NCBI RefSeq assembly: GCF_041906005.1
Contig: NZ_JAYRJY010000001.1
Span: forward strand, 2,046,001-2,110,000
Source of the DNA: Ferrovibrio sp041906005
GTDB lineage: Bacteria; Pseudomonadota; Alphaproteobacteria; Ferrovibrionales; Ferrovibrionaceae
Direction of reading: 5' to 3'
DNA: 64,000 nt
Positions 35,091 to 42,992 of this stretch are shown piece after piece. The notes below the pieces were generated by a model. The model searched no databases, was not told the DNA's origin, and saw nothing but the letters and a program-made list of their open reading frames with translations. The translations under genes and the position numbers were made by a program. Position 1 is the first letter of the stretch, and each line of letters begins with the position of its first letter.

Positions 35091-35879
35091 TATGCTGCCG
35101 GAATTTCGCGCTGTACCGAAATATCTGCTCGGTGTGGTGCCGAGGCTTTTGCGGAACATGGCGGTGAAGGCGGCCGGCGAGGCATAACCCAGATCCGCCG
35201 CCACCAAAGCCACCGGCTTGCCCCCGCTCAATTGCGTCAGGGCTTCGGCCAGTCGTGCCTGCTGGCGCCAGGCGGCAAAGCCCATGCCGGTTTCGCGCTG
35301 GAACAGCCGCGCCAGACTGCGGCTGCTCAGGCCGGCCCCGGCGGCAAGGCTCTCGATATCGGCATCCCTACCCAGACTGTGCAGGATTTTCTGGCATACC
35401 TTCTGCAATCGTGGTTCTTGCGGCATTGGCAGATGCAGCGGCAGGGCCGGCACGGCGCGCAATTCATGTAGCAGCAGTTTCGCAATGGCCTCGCCGCGAC
35501 TGCCGCGCGGGTATTCCACGGGTTCCTCCATGGCGGCGAGGATCAGCGCGCGCAGTAGCGGCGACACGTCGATCACCTGACAGTCGCGTGGCAGATGCCG
35601 GGCGGCACGCGGCGCGATATAGAGCGTGCGCATCGCCACTGCGCCGCTCATGTGAATTTCATGCTCGGTCTGCGGCGGAATCCACAGTGCACGCTGCGGC
35701 GGCACCATCCATGTGCCCTGCGCCGTGCCGATCCGCATCACACCCTGCGTGGCATACAGCAACTGCCCGCGTTCGTGCCGGTGCGGCGGAATATGGTGGC
35801 CGGCGGGAAAATCCTTCGGCATCGCCGCCACCGGTGTGGCGATGCGCTGGTAATCCTCGGCATTGGTACTGCGGATCAT
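35082..35879 (-). CDS. AraC-family regulator with N-terminal cupin
   Basis: The protein is 265 residues from 35879. An N-terminal cupin-like sensor (about 20-100: GHHIPPHRHERGQLLYAT, WMVPPQRALWIPPQTEHEIHM) is followed by a C-terminal double helix-turn-helix (about 165-260: DIESLAAGAGLSSRSLARLF and VALVAADLGYASPAAFTAMF). The longer frame to 36182 overlaps the MFS gene and is rejected. It diverges from that MFS and probably controls it; regulators of this kind often control divergent exporters. Confidence 0.9.
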   Translation of the reverse strand: MIRSTNAEDYQRIATPVAAMPKDFPAGHHIPPHRHERGQLLYATQGVMRIGTAQGTWMVPPQRALWIPPQTEHEIHMSGAVAMRTLYIAPRAARHLPRDCQVIDVSPLLRALILAAMEEPVEYPRGSRGEAIAKLLLHELRAVPALPLHLPMPQEPRLQKVCQKILHSLGRDADIESLAAGAGLSSRSLARLFQRETGMGFAAWRQQARLAEALTQLSGGKPVALVAADLGYASPAAFTAMFRKSLGTTPSRYFGTARNSGSISA

Positions 35880-35900
35880 GTCCGATTCTCGATAGAAACA

Positions 35901-35936
35901 GGCAGGACGTCGCTTATCAGACAATCCTATCCTGCC
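35901..35936. promoter_or_regulatory. Inverted repeat between AraC regulator and MFS gene
   Basis: GGCAGGA (35901-35907) and TCCTGCC (35930-35936) are exact inverted arms, 22 bp apart, in the 87-bp divergent promoter region. They could be the regulator's binding site. Confidence 0.4.
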
Positions 35937-35966
35937 GGGCGCAACTGTTTTGTCGGGATTGGCCGC

Positions 35967-37196
35967 ATGTCTCTGTCGCGCCGGGTGATCGGCTTCGTCA
36001 ACCTCGCCCATCTGCTGGATCATATGTTCATGTTGATCTTCCCCACCGCCGTGCTGGCGATGGAGGCGGATTTCGGCCGCTCTTACGGCGAGCTGCTGGC
36101 GCTGTCGCTGGGTGGTTTCATCGCCTTCGGGGCCGGTTCGATTCCGGCCGGCTGGCTGGGCGACCGCTGGAGCCGCCGCCATATGCTGGGCGTGTTCTTT
36201 CTCGGCGCCGGCGGTGCCGCGATCCTCGCGGGCCTCACCACATCGCTGTGGCTACTGGCAATGGCGCTGACGCTGATCGGCCTGTTCGCCGCGATCTATC
36301 ACCCGGTCGGCACCGCGATGCTCACCGCCCATGCCGCCGCTCTGGGGCCGGAAACCATGGGCCGCGAGATCGGGCTGAATGGCGTGTGGGGCAATGTTGG
36401 CGTGGCTGTCGCAGCCCTTATCACCGGTGGCATCGTGCAGTTCATCGGCTGGCGCGCGGCGTTCATCCTGCCCGGCATCGCCGCGATTGCCGTTGGCATC
36501 ACCTATCTGGCGCTGGTGCCCGAGCATGCCTCGCCGCCGCGCAAGGGCGGCCAGCCGCAGCCCCATGTGCCACGCGGGGTGGCGATCCGGGCCTTTGCCG
36601 TGCTGGCGCTGGTGGGGGTCAGTGGCGGCGTGGTGTTCAACGCCGCCACCATTGCCCTGCCCAAGCTGTTTGCCGAGCGGCTGCAGGATGTGATCGGCTC
36701 GGCCGTGGGAATCAGCCTGGTGGTCAGCACCGTTTACCTCGCCGGCGCACTGGCGCAGCTGATCATCGGCCGCCTGGTCGATCGCTTCACGCTGAAGCAG
36801 ATTTTCGTGCCGGTGGCCTTCCTGCAGGCACCCTGCCTGTTCCTGGCGGGATGGCTGGACAATGCCTGGCTGCTGCTGCCCTGCCTGGGCGTCATGTTCG
36901 CAATCTTCGGCCAGGTGACGATCAACGATGCCATGGTGGCGAAATACACCTCAGACGCATGGCGGGCGCGGGCATATTCGCTGCGCTACCTGCTGTCCTT
37001 CGGCGCCAGCGCCACGGCCGTGCCGCTGATCGCGCTGGTGCATGATCGTGGCGGTGGCTTCGCCATGCTGTTTGCCATCCTGGCTATGCTGGGCTTCAGC
37101 ATTTTCCTCGCGGCACTCGTGTTTCCCAAGTCTTCAGGTGAAAACGGCGACCGCGAGGATGCCGGGTCAGCGTCGTCGCAGGTCGCCCGTGCCTAG
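35967..37196 (+). CDS. MFS transporter
   Basis: The 409-residue protein has 12 predicted helices and the MFS motif A between helices 2 and 3: GWLGDRWSRRHMLG. It begins MSLSRRVIGFVNLAHLLDHM, followed by MFMLIFPTAVLAMEADF. Helix 1 with a His-Leu-Leu-Asp sequence is typical of a fosmidomycin-resistance-like group, a cautious resemblance. It is divergent from the AraC-type regulator. No substrate can be assigned. The stop lies within the last codons of the convergent EamA gene (30-bp overlap). Confidence 0.88.
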   Translation: MSLSRRVIGFVNLAHLLDHMFMLIFPTAVLAMEADFGRSYGELLALSLGGFIAFGAGSIPAGWLGDRWSRRHMLGVFFLGAGGAAILAGLTTSLWLLAMALTLIGLFAAIYHPVGTAMLTAHAAALGPETMGREIGLNGVWGNVGVAVAALITGGIVQFIGWRAAFILPGIAAIAVGITYLALVPEHASPPRKGGQPQPHVPRGVAIRAFAVLALVGVSGGVVFNAATIALPKLFAERLQDVIGSAVGISLVVSTVYLAGALAQLIIGRLVDRFTLKQIFVPVAFLQAPCLFLAGWLDNAWLLLPCLGVMFAIFGQVTINDAMVAKYTSDAWRARAYSLRYLLSFGASATAVPLIALVHDRGGGFAMLFAILAMLGFSIFLAALVFPKSSGENGDREDAGSASSQVARA

Positions 37197-38069
37197 CACG
37201 GCACCGCCGACGATCAGCGCACAGGCCAGCAGCACCGGCAGGGTGAGTTCGCCCTGGCCGAACACGATCAGCAGCAGCGTGGAGAGCAGCGGCGCCGCAT
37301 AGGCCATGGTGCCCAGCGCGCGCACGTCGCCGCGCTTCATGCCGTGATCCCAGCAGAAGAAGGCAAGCCCCACCGGGCCAAGGCCCAGGGCAACGATCGC
37401 CGCCCATTCGCCCGAGGAGGCCGGCAGGCCGGTGCTCTCGAAAGCGAAATGCCCCAGCCAGGAGAGCAAGGCGGTGGCGGCGCAGAAGGCGCCCACGGCA
37501 TCGGTCGGCACGGCGGCGAAACGGCGGCTCAGCACCGAATAGCTCGACCAGGTGAAGGCACAGGCAAAGGCGGCGGCATAACCGGCCATGTAGCGCCAGT
37601 CGAAACCGAGTTCGCCCTTGCCGGCGATCAGGATCACCGTGCCGCCCAGTCCCAAAGCCGCGCCGGCCAGATGGAACCAGCGCAGCCGCTCGCCCGGCAG
37701 CAAGGCCGAGAACAGTACGATCAGCAACGGCCAGAGATAGTTGATCAGGCTGGCTTCCAAAGGCGGCGCCAGCTTCAACGCCAGGAAATACAGCGCGTGG
37801 TAACCGAACAGGCCGAACACGCCGAGCGCCCAGGCGGCGGGGCTTAAAGTGAAATGCTGCAGTACGCCCCGGATGCCATCACCGCGCAGCAGCCACAACG
37901 CGATGGCGGCAACAGCCGAGAGGCTGAAGGTCATGGCGGTGAGCTGCAGGGCCGGCACGCTGGGGGTCAGCGTGGTGAACAGGGCCAATGAGGCCCAGAG
38001 CCAGATGGCGATGGTGCCGATCAGGGTGGCGCGCAGTTTGCTGGACGCGGAGGCGGACGTAGCGGTCAT
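37167..38069 (-). CDS. EamA/DMT family transporter
   Basis: The 300-residue protein has about 10 helices with two EamA repeats; it starts ATLIGTIAIWLWASLALFTTLTP and contains ALKLAPPLEASLINYLWPLLIVLFSALLPGE. Family members export metabolites. The overlap of 30 bp with the MFS 3' end is on opposite strands. It is alone on the minus strand. Substrate unknown. Confidence 0.88.
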   Translation of the reverse strand: MTATSASASSKLRATLIGTIAIWLWASLALFTTLTPSVPALQLTAMTFSLSAVAAIALWLLRGDGIRGVLQHFTLSPAAWALGVFGLFGYHALYFLALKLAPPLEASLINYLWPLLIVLFSALLPGERLRWFHLAGAALGLGGTVILIAGKGELGFDWRYMAGYAAAFACAFTWSSYSVLSRRFAAVPTDAVGAFCAATALLSWLGHFAFESTGLPASSGEWAAIVALGLGPVGLAFFCWDHGMKRGDVRALGTMAYAAPLLSTLLLIVFGQGELTLPVLLACALIVGGAVLGTGDLRRR

Positions 38070-38203
38070 GATGGTTCTGGATTCCGGAAGAAGAGGCGGG
38101 ACGCAACGACGCGTGGCGCATCGCGCGCAGGGTATTTCGATTATAGGCCGCTACCGGGAAGCCGAGTTTTAGGGAAAAGCGCCGGTTAGATCAAGTTGGC
38201 AGA

Positions 38204-38719
38204 TCAGGCCGAGCGCGCCGCGTCCAGACGATAGAACAGCGGCGACTGCTCGCTTTCCAGCAGGCGCAGGGTGCCACGCACCATCACCGGCTGCTCCGCA
38301 TAGGCCACCGGCTCGGCGGCTTTCACCGCCACGATGCGGCTCAGGTCGCCGATCATGCAGCTCGGGCAATGGAACTGCAGGGCACCGAGCAGGAATTCCT
38401 TGTGGGTCTTGCCGTCGCGGAACGGCATCATGTAGCCGCTGATGGCCACCTCCTGGCCGTCCAGCGATTGCAGGGCAGCAGGAAAACGGCTGACCGTGCC
38501 ACCCTGGAAACGGGCTTCACCGGCCTGGGCCAACAGGCCCCAGTCCAGGGCGCCGTCCACGGCCGGTGCGCCCTGCCGCAGATGGGCCAGAACACTGCCC
38601 TCGGCGGGTTCCAGCGAAATCGCCGCCGCATCACCGCCCGCGCAGACAAAACCGGCGCCGGCCAAGCCGGCGGCTGCGGCAGAAACCGAAAAGCGGGACA
38701 GGAACTGACGGCGCAGCAT
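38204..38719 (-). CDS. Tat-exported DUF3299-like protein
   Basis: The 171-residue protein begins MLRRQFLSRFSVSAAAAGLA, a twin-arginine type signal (RRQFL then a hydrophobic stretch). The mature part has QEVAISGYMMPFRDGKTHKE at about 89-108, which resembles DUF3299 proteins, but where many have a Cys-His-Pro-rich end, it has FHCPSCMIGDL with Cys118 and Cys121. This could bind a metal or form a disulfide. Function unknown. It diverges from the Rieske gene, 204 bp apart. Confidence 0.72.
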   Translation of the reverse strand: MLRRQFLSRFSVSAAAAGLAGAGFVCAGGDAAAISLEPAEGSVLAHLRQGAPAVDGALDWGLLAQAGEARFQGGTVSRFPAALQSLDGQEVAISGYMMPFRDGKTHKEFLLGALQFHCPSCMIGDLSRIVAVKAAEPVAYAEQPVMVRGTLRLLESEQSPLFYRLDAARSA

Positions 38720-38923
38720 GGCAACCCTCGTGGTGAAGCTACACGTTACAATATACGCTCGCGGCCCGCCGGTTCAAGCCGCTTCGCTGGTTTGGAATTT
38801 GCATGGCTGGCGGCAGGGTCAAACGACCCTGCCAGCGGAGGCGATCGCTCCCGGTAGGCCGGCTGGCGGCCTCATCCCCGGCTCACAGAGACCGGACAGG
38901 CCAAGCGCAAGGATGCCCCATCC

Positions 38924-39979
38924 ATGCTGACCACCAAACAGAAAACCCTGCGTAAATTCTGGCACGCCACTGTTCTGCTTGAGGATTTGAAAAGCGGCCC
39001 GAAACCCTTCCGCCTGATGGGCGAGGATATCGTGCTGTTTCTCGATGCCGAGGGCCAGCCGACGGCCCTGGCTGACCGCTGCTGCCACCGCACCGCCAAG
39101 CTGTCGAAAGGCTGGTGCGAAAACGGCAATATCGTCTGCGGCTATCACGGCTGGACCTATGACCGCAGCGGCCAGTGCATAAAAATTCCGCAATACCCCG
39201 ATGGCTCTGCCGTTTCCGGCAGCCTGAAAACGTCCAGCTATCGCTGCGTGCCGCGCTACGGTTATGCCTGGGTGGCGCTGGAGGAACCGCTGGTCGATAT
39301 CTTCGATATTCCCGAAGACAGCGACCCCGACTATCGCCGCATCGCGCAGTTCTACGAGGTGTGGAACTGCGCCCCTTTGCGCATGCTGGAGAATTCCTTC
39401 GATAACGCGCATTTCTCCTTCGTGCACAAAGCCACCTTCGGCCAGCTCGACCAACCCAAGCCGGAGAAATATGAAATCAAGGAGACCGATTACGGTTTCT
39501 ATGCCGAATCGATCGTGCCGATCCTCAATCCGCCGATTGCCTATCGTGTCACCGGCTCGACCGCGCCGACGACCAGGCGGCATATGCGCAATCACTGGTT
39601 CATGCCGTTCTGCCGACGGCTCGACATGGAATATCCCTCCGGCCTGCGCCACATCATCTTCAATTGCGCCACACCCATGGAAGACGGGAAGATCCAGCTG
39701 ATCCAGTGGCTCTACCGCAACGACACCGAGGCCGACTGCTCGACGCAGGAACTGATCGACTGGGATGCCGCGATCACGGCCGAGGACAAGGAGATTCTGG
39801 AGGCTACCGACCCCGATGCCTGCATCGACATCGGCCGTCGTATCGAGGCGCATATGCCGTCCGACCGTGGCGGCCTGATCATGCGCAAGCGGCTGCTGGA
39901 TCTGTTCCAGCAGCATGGCGAAGGCGAGATCTACGGCGACATGCCGGCTTCGAGCGGATTGCAGACCGCGGCAGAGTGA
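38924..39979 (+). CDS. Rieske non-heme iron oxygenase, alpha subunit
   Basis: The 351-residue protein has a Rieske [2Fe-2S] domain with C53-x-H55 and C72-x-x-H75 (CCHRTAKLSKG and VCGYHGW), and a C-terminal catalytic domain with NSFDNAHFSFVH: Asp160, His163 and His168 are the likely iron ligands. It resembles vanillate O-demethylase/phthalate-type oxygenases. There is no reductase or ferredoxin gene beside it; electrons must come from elsewhere. It is followed after 112 bp by an MFS gene that may carry its substrate or product. The hairpin GGCAGGGTC/GACCCTGCC lies about 90 bp upstream. Confidence 0.9.
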   Translation: MLTTKQKTLRKFWHATVLLEDLKSGPKPFRLMGEDIVLFLDAEGQPTALADRCCHRTAKLSKGWCENGNIVCGYHGWTYDRSGQCIKIPQYPDGSAVSGSLKTSSYRCVPRYGYAWVALEEPLVDIFDIPEDSDPDYRRIAQFYEVWNCAPLRMLENSFDNAHFSFVHKATFGQLDQPKPEKYEIKETDYGFYAESIVPILNPPIAYRVTGSTAPTTRRHMRNHWFMPFCRRLDMEYPSGLRHIIFNCATPMEDGKIQLIQWLYRNDTEADCSTQELIDWDAAITAEDKEILEATDPDACIDIGRRIEAHMPSDRGGLIMRKRLLDLFQQHGEGEIYGDMPASSGLQTAAE

Positions 39980-40091
39980 CAGTTCCGCGATGGCCGGCCT
40001 GCAGGGCATTTTCCTGGCTGGCCATCGCGCCTGCACCCTTGCCGAAAAGGTCAGGTGACGGATCGTCCGACCGGGTCTATAAGCCAAGGCG

Positions 40092-41324
40092 ATGGTTGCT
40101 GCCGCTCCCCATAGCGAAACCTTCCTGAAGGCCGGCAATGGCTGGCCGCTGGTCGGTGCGTTGTCATTCGCCCAGCTTGTCTCCTGGGGTTCGATCTATT
40201 ACGCCTTTTCGCTGTTCGTCGTGCCGATGGAGGCCGATCTGGGCTGGAGCCGCACGGCGCTGAACGGGGCGCTGTCGCTCGGTCTGCTCACGGCCGGCCT
40301 GGTCGCTTATCCGGTCGGCAAGCTGATCGACTCGCGCGGCGGGCGCCTGCTGATGAGCATCGGTTCGCTGCTGGCCTCGCTGTTATTCGTGGCCTGGGCC
40401 TATGTCGAACATGTGGCGGCTTTCTATGTGATCTGGTTCGGGCTCGGCGTGTGCATGGCGCTGACGCTTTACGAACCGGTCTTCGTCGTGCTGACGCGGC
40501 TGTTCCCCGAAAATTACCGCTTCCGCATCACCATGCTCACGCTGGTCGGCGGCTTCGCCTCCACGGCCTTCATCCCGCTCACCGCCTGGTGGATCGAGGC
40601 GCTGGGCTGGCGCGATGCATTGCTGGCGCTTGCCGCTTGCAACCTGCTCTATTGCCTGCCGGTGCATGCCCTGATGCTGCGCGACAAGGCCGGTGGCGCC
40701 GTCGCGACGGAGGCTTCGGTCGTTACTGGCGCTGACAGCCCGATGCGTCGCGCCCTGCGGCATCCGGTCTTCTGGGGCCTGGTGGTCTGCTTCACCTTCT
40801 ACTACGCGACGTTTTCGGCGCTCACCTTTCATTTCATCCCGATGTTCGACGAGCGCGGCTTTTCGCTCAGTCTCGCGGTCGGTGTGATTGCGGTGATCGG
40901 ACCGGCCCAGGTAGCTGGCCGCATCATCCTGCTGCTGTTCGGCCGCAAACTCACAGCAGCCACCACCGGCCGTATCATCGTCCTGATGTTTCCCGTCAGC
41001 GTCGCCCTGCTGGTGCTGTTCTCGGATTCGGTCGTGGCCCTGTTCGCCTTCGCCACGATCTATGGCTGCGCCAATGGCATCATGACCATCGTACGTGGCA
41101 CGGCGGTTCCCGATCTGTTGTGGCGCGAGGGATATGGCGCGATCAGCGGCGCGCTCACGCTGCCGGCCAACATCGCCAAGGCGCTGGCACCATCCATTGC
41201 CGCCTTCGTGTGGGCTTTCTTCGGCAATTACGGGCCGGTGCTCTGGGTGGTCATGGCAGGTGCGCTGGTGTCGGCGGCGGGATTCTGGTTCGCGGCGTCA
41301 AAAAGCAAAACGCCCGCCGGATGA
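40092..41324 (+). CDS. MFS transporter, monocarboxylate-like group
   Basis: The 410-residue protein has 12 predicted helices. It begins with LVGALSFAQLVSWGSIYYAFSL then LFVVPMEADLGWSRTALNG, the pattern of the aromatic acid/monocarboxylate MFS group (OFA-like). It follows the Rieske gene by 112 bp and may transport its substrate; this is only positional inference. Its final codons form the speE terminator stem on the opposite strand. Confidence 0.88.
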   Translation: MVAAAPHSETFLKAGNGWPLVGALSFAQLVSWGSIYYAFSLFVVPMEADLGWSRTALNGALSLGLLTAGLVAYPVGKLIDSRGGRLLMSIGSLLASLLFVAWAYVEHVAAFYVIWFGLGVCMALTLYEPVFVVLTRLFPENYRFRITMLTLVGGFASTAFIPLTAWWIEALGWRDALLALAACNLLYCLPVHALMLRDKAGGAVATEASVVTGADSPMRRALRHPVFWGLVVCFTFYYATFSALTFHFIPMFDERGFSLSLAVGVIAVIGPAQVAGRIILLLFGRKLTAATTGRIIVLMFPVSVALLVLFSDSVVALFAFATIYGCANGIMTIVRGTAVPDLLWREGYGAISGALTLPANIAKALAPSIAAFVWAFFGNYGPVLWVVMAGALVSAAGFWFAASKSKTPAG

Positions 41325-41335
41325 ACCGGCGGGCG
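41311..41335 (-). terminator. Terminator of speDE, overlapping the MFS stop
   Basis: CGCCCGCCGG (41311-41320) pairs with CCGGCGGGCG (41326-41335), 5-nt loop. On the minus strand it is followed by TTTTGCTTTTTG. The MFS stop codon (41322-41324) lies in the loop. Confidence 0.8.
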
Positions 41336-41376
41336 CGTCAGGTCGGAACTTACGTCTGCTTCTGTAATATCGTGCT

Positions 41377-42258
41377 TCAGCGCTTCTTCTTCGCTGCGGC
41401 CTTCTTCGGCGCGGGCAGCAGGTGCTGGACGAAGCTGGGCAGGGCAAAGGCGCCGAAATGGATTTCCGGGTTGTAATACCGCAGCGCCGGCAGCTTTGCC
41501 TTGTCGAACCGGGCGAAGATGTTGCGCGGGTCGACGTCGGTGATGTCGCGGTCGCAGGCCCAGGTCATGGACATGAAGCCGCACACATAGGTCGGCACCA
41601 CGGCCAGATAGGTGCCGGAATGGGCCCAGATCTTCTGGAACAGCTTGATGGCGTCGGTCAGTTCCGGGCCCTGCATATGCGGCACGCCGTTCTGCGCCAC
41701 CAGGATCGCGCCCGGCTTCATCACCCGGCGGCAGTTGTCATAGAAGGCTTTGGAAAAGAGCACGGTGGCGGGGCCAACCGGATCGGGCCGGTCGACGATC
41801 ACCAGATCGTAGCGGTCTTTCGTGCTGGCCACATAGGCCGCGCCGTCGCCAACGATCAGGTTGGTGCGCTTGTCGCTGAAGGCCTTGCCGCAGATTTTCG
41901 GCAGATATTTCTTCGCCACCTCGATCACCATGCCGTCGATCTCGACCATGGTGACGCGCTTGATGGATTTATGTTTCAGCACTTCCTCTAGGATGCCGCC
42001 ATCGCCGCCGCCGACGATCAGAACCGATTCCACCCTGCCATGGGCCAGGATCGGCAGATGCGTCAGCATCTCGTGATAGACGAATTCATCGCCCTCGGTG
42101 CATTGCACCACGCCGTCGAGGGCCAGCATGCGGCCGAAACGGCCGCTCTCGAATACCTTCACCTTCTGGTATTTCGACTTGCCTTCGAACAGGACCTTCT
42201 TGATCTCGTGGCTCTGCCGGAAGCCGGCATAGAGCGTTTCGTTGAACCACGTGGTCAC
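41377..42258 (-). CDS. speE: Spermidine synthase
   Basis: Aminopropyltransferase making spermidine from putrescine and decarboxylated SAM. The 293 residues start WFNETLYAGFRQSHEIKKVL and have QCTEGDEFVYHEMLTHLP, VLIVGGGDGGILEEVLKH (SAM-type loop), VEIDGMVIEVAKKYLP and DLVIVDRPDPVGPA. Asp-rich site intact. The start is a GTG at 42258 that overlaps the speD stop (GTGA); no other start fits the N-terminus. It ends with a Lys/Ala-rich tail (APKKAAAKKKR). Cotranscribed with speD. Confidence 0.95.
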   Translation of the reverse strand: MTTWFNETLYAGFRQSHEIKKVLFEGKSKYQKVKVFESGRFGRMLALDGVVQCTEGDEFVYHEMLTHLPILAHGRVESVLIVGGGDGGILEEVLKHKSIKRVTMVEIDGMVIEVAKKYLPKICGKAFSDKRTNLIVGDGAAYVASTKDRYDLVIVDRPDPVGPATVLFSKAFYDNCRRVMKPGAILVAQNGVPHMQGPELTDAIKLFQKIWAHSGTYLAVVPTYVCGFMSMTWACDRDITDVDPRNIFARFDKAKLPALRYYNPEIHFGAFALPSFVQHLLPAPKKAAAKKKR

Positions 42259-42692
42259 AGGATCAGGCCCCGCTTCATCTCGGTGCACTGGATGTTGTCG
42301 GGCAGGAAGGCGCGGCGCAGCACGGGAATCGCCTTCTGCGGCTGGCAGTCGCCGCATACGAAGACATCAAGGGCCGCATAGCCCTTTTCCGGCCAGGTGT
42401 GAATCGACATGTGGCTTTCCGCCAGCACGGCCACGCCGGAAATGCCGCCATTGGGCTCGAAATGATGCAGGTCGATGTTGAGCAGGGTCGCGCCAATCTC
42501 CGACACCGCATCGGTCAGCGTCTGCTTGACCAGCGCGAGATTGTCGAGGTGCTTGCCGCCCCACAGGTCGATGATCAGATGCATGCCGGCGTAACGCACG
42601 CCGTCCTTGCAAATGAAATGCTCATCCGCCCCATTCGTCTCCGGCAGGGCCGGAACTTCGTACAGGGCGGGCTTGGTTGCCTTCTTGGTCAT
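42255..42692 (-). CDS. speD: Adenosylmethionine decarboxylase proenzyme, class 1B
   Basis: Provides decarboxylated SAM for polyamine synthesis. The 145-residue proenzyme self-cleaves to make a pyruvoyl group; the cleavage site Ser is in AESHMSIHTWPEKG (Glu-Ser). GVRYAGMHLIIDLWGGKHL and CGDCQPQKAI are family segments. The length is that of the small Thermotoga-like class. The start at 42692 has GGAGAG 4-9 bp upstream; the longer frame is the leader. It is coupled to speE and preceded by a structured leader. Confidence 0.94.
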   Translation of the reverse strand: MTKKATKPALYEVPALPETNGADEHFICKDGVRYAGMHLIIDLWGGKHLDNLALVKQTLTDAVSEIGATLLNIDLHHFEPNGGISGVAVLAESHMSIHTWPEKGYAALDVFVCGDCQPQKAIPVLRRAFLPDNIQCTEMKRGLIL

Positions 42693-42960
42693 GTCACTCT
42701 CCACCAAGGGGGAGTCGCGCGACTGAAAATCCTGCGACTCTGTAAAGGGTTGTCCGATTGGCAGAGAGACTGTTGGGAAAGCCCCGTGGTTCCGGCCGGC
42801 AAAAAGCGGAAATTGCCGGCGGCCATGCGCCACTTTCCAAACAGTCTCTGGGAGGGGGGTATGGGGCCAAAGGCCCCCTGATGCAAGAAAAAACTGCCCC
42901 CGGGAGGCAATTTTTTGCCCCGCGGGTAATGGATCACATTTTATCCGCGAAAATCGCGGC
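42693..42960 (-). promoter_or_regulatory. Structured 5' leader of the speDE operon
   Basis: The roughly 300 bp between the FemAB stop and speD have no gene but many stems. Read 5'-3' on the minus strand: CCGCGA/TCGCGG (42959-42945); a terminator hairpin (42909-42888); GGGGCC/GGCCCC (42877-42863); a 17-nt arm (42849-42833) pairing with 42781-42765 with a single mismatch, enclosing GCCGGCAA/TTGCCGGC (42820-42813 with 42802-42795); and GAGTCGC/GCGACTC (42740-42734 with 42718-42712) ending just before the Shine-Dalgarno (GGAGAG, 42702-42697). This could be a cis-regulatory RNA sensing polyamines or SAM derivatives. Structures are visible, function is inferred. Confidence 0.5.
42888..42909. terminator. 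Terminator in the speD leader/after FemAB
   Basis: TGCCCCCGGGAGGCA (42895-42909) folds into a GC hairpin. On the minus strand a run of six T follows (42893-42888), and on the plus strand AATTTTTTG follows, so it is potentially bidirectional. It would either end the FemAB transcript or act as an attenuator for speD. Confidence 0.65.
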
Positions 42961-42992
42961 AATCCGGCGACTTTTATGACAGGAATCCGGGC

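Noticed and set aside
35880..36182. N-terminal extension of the AraC-family regulator
   Set aside because: Overlaps the divergent MFS gene; the shorter start gives the usual domain layout.
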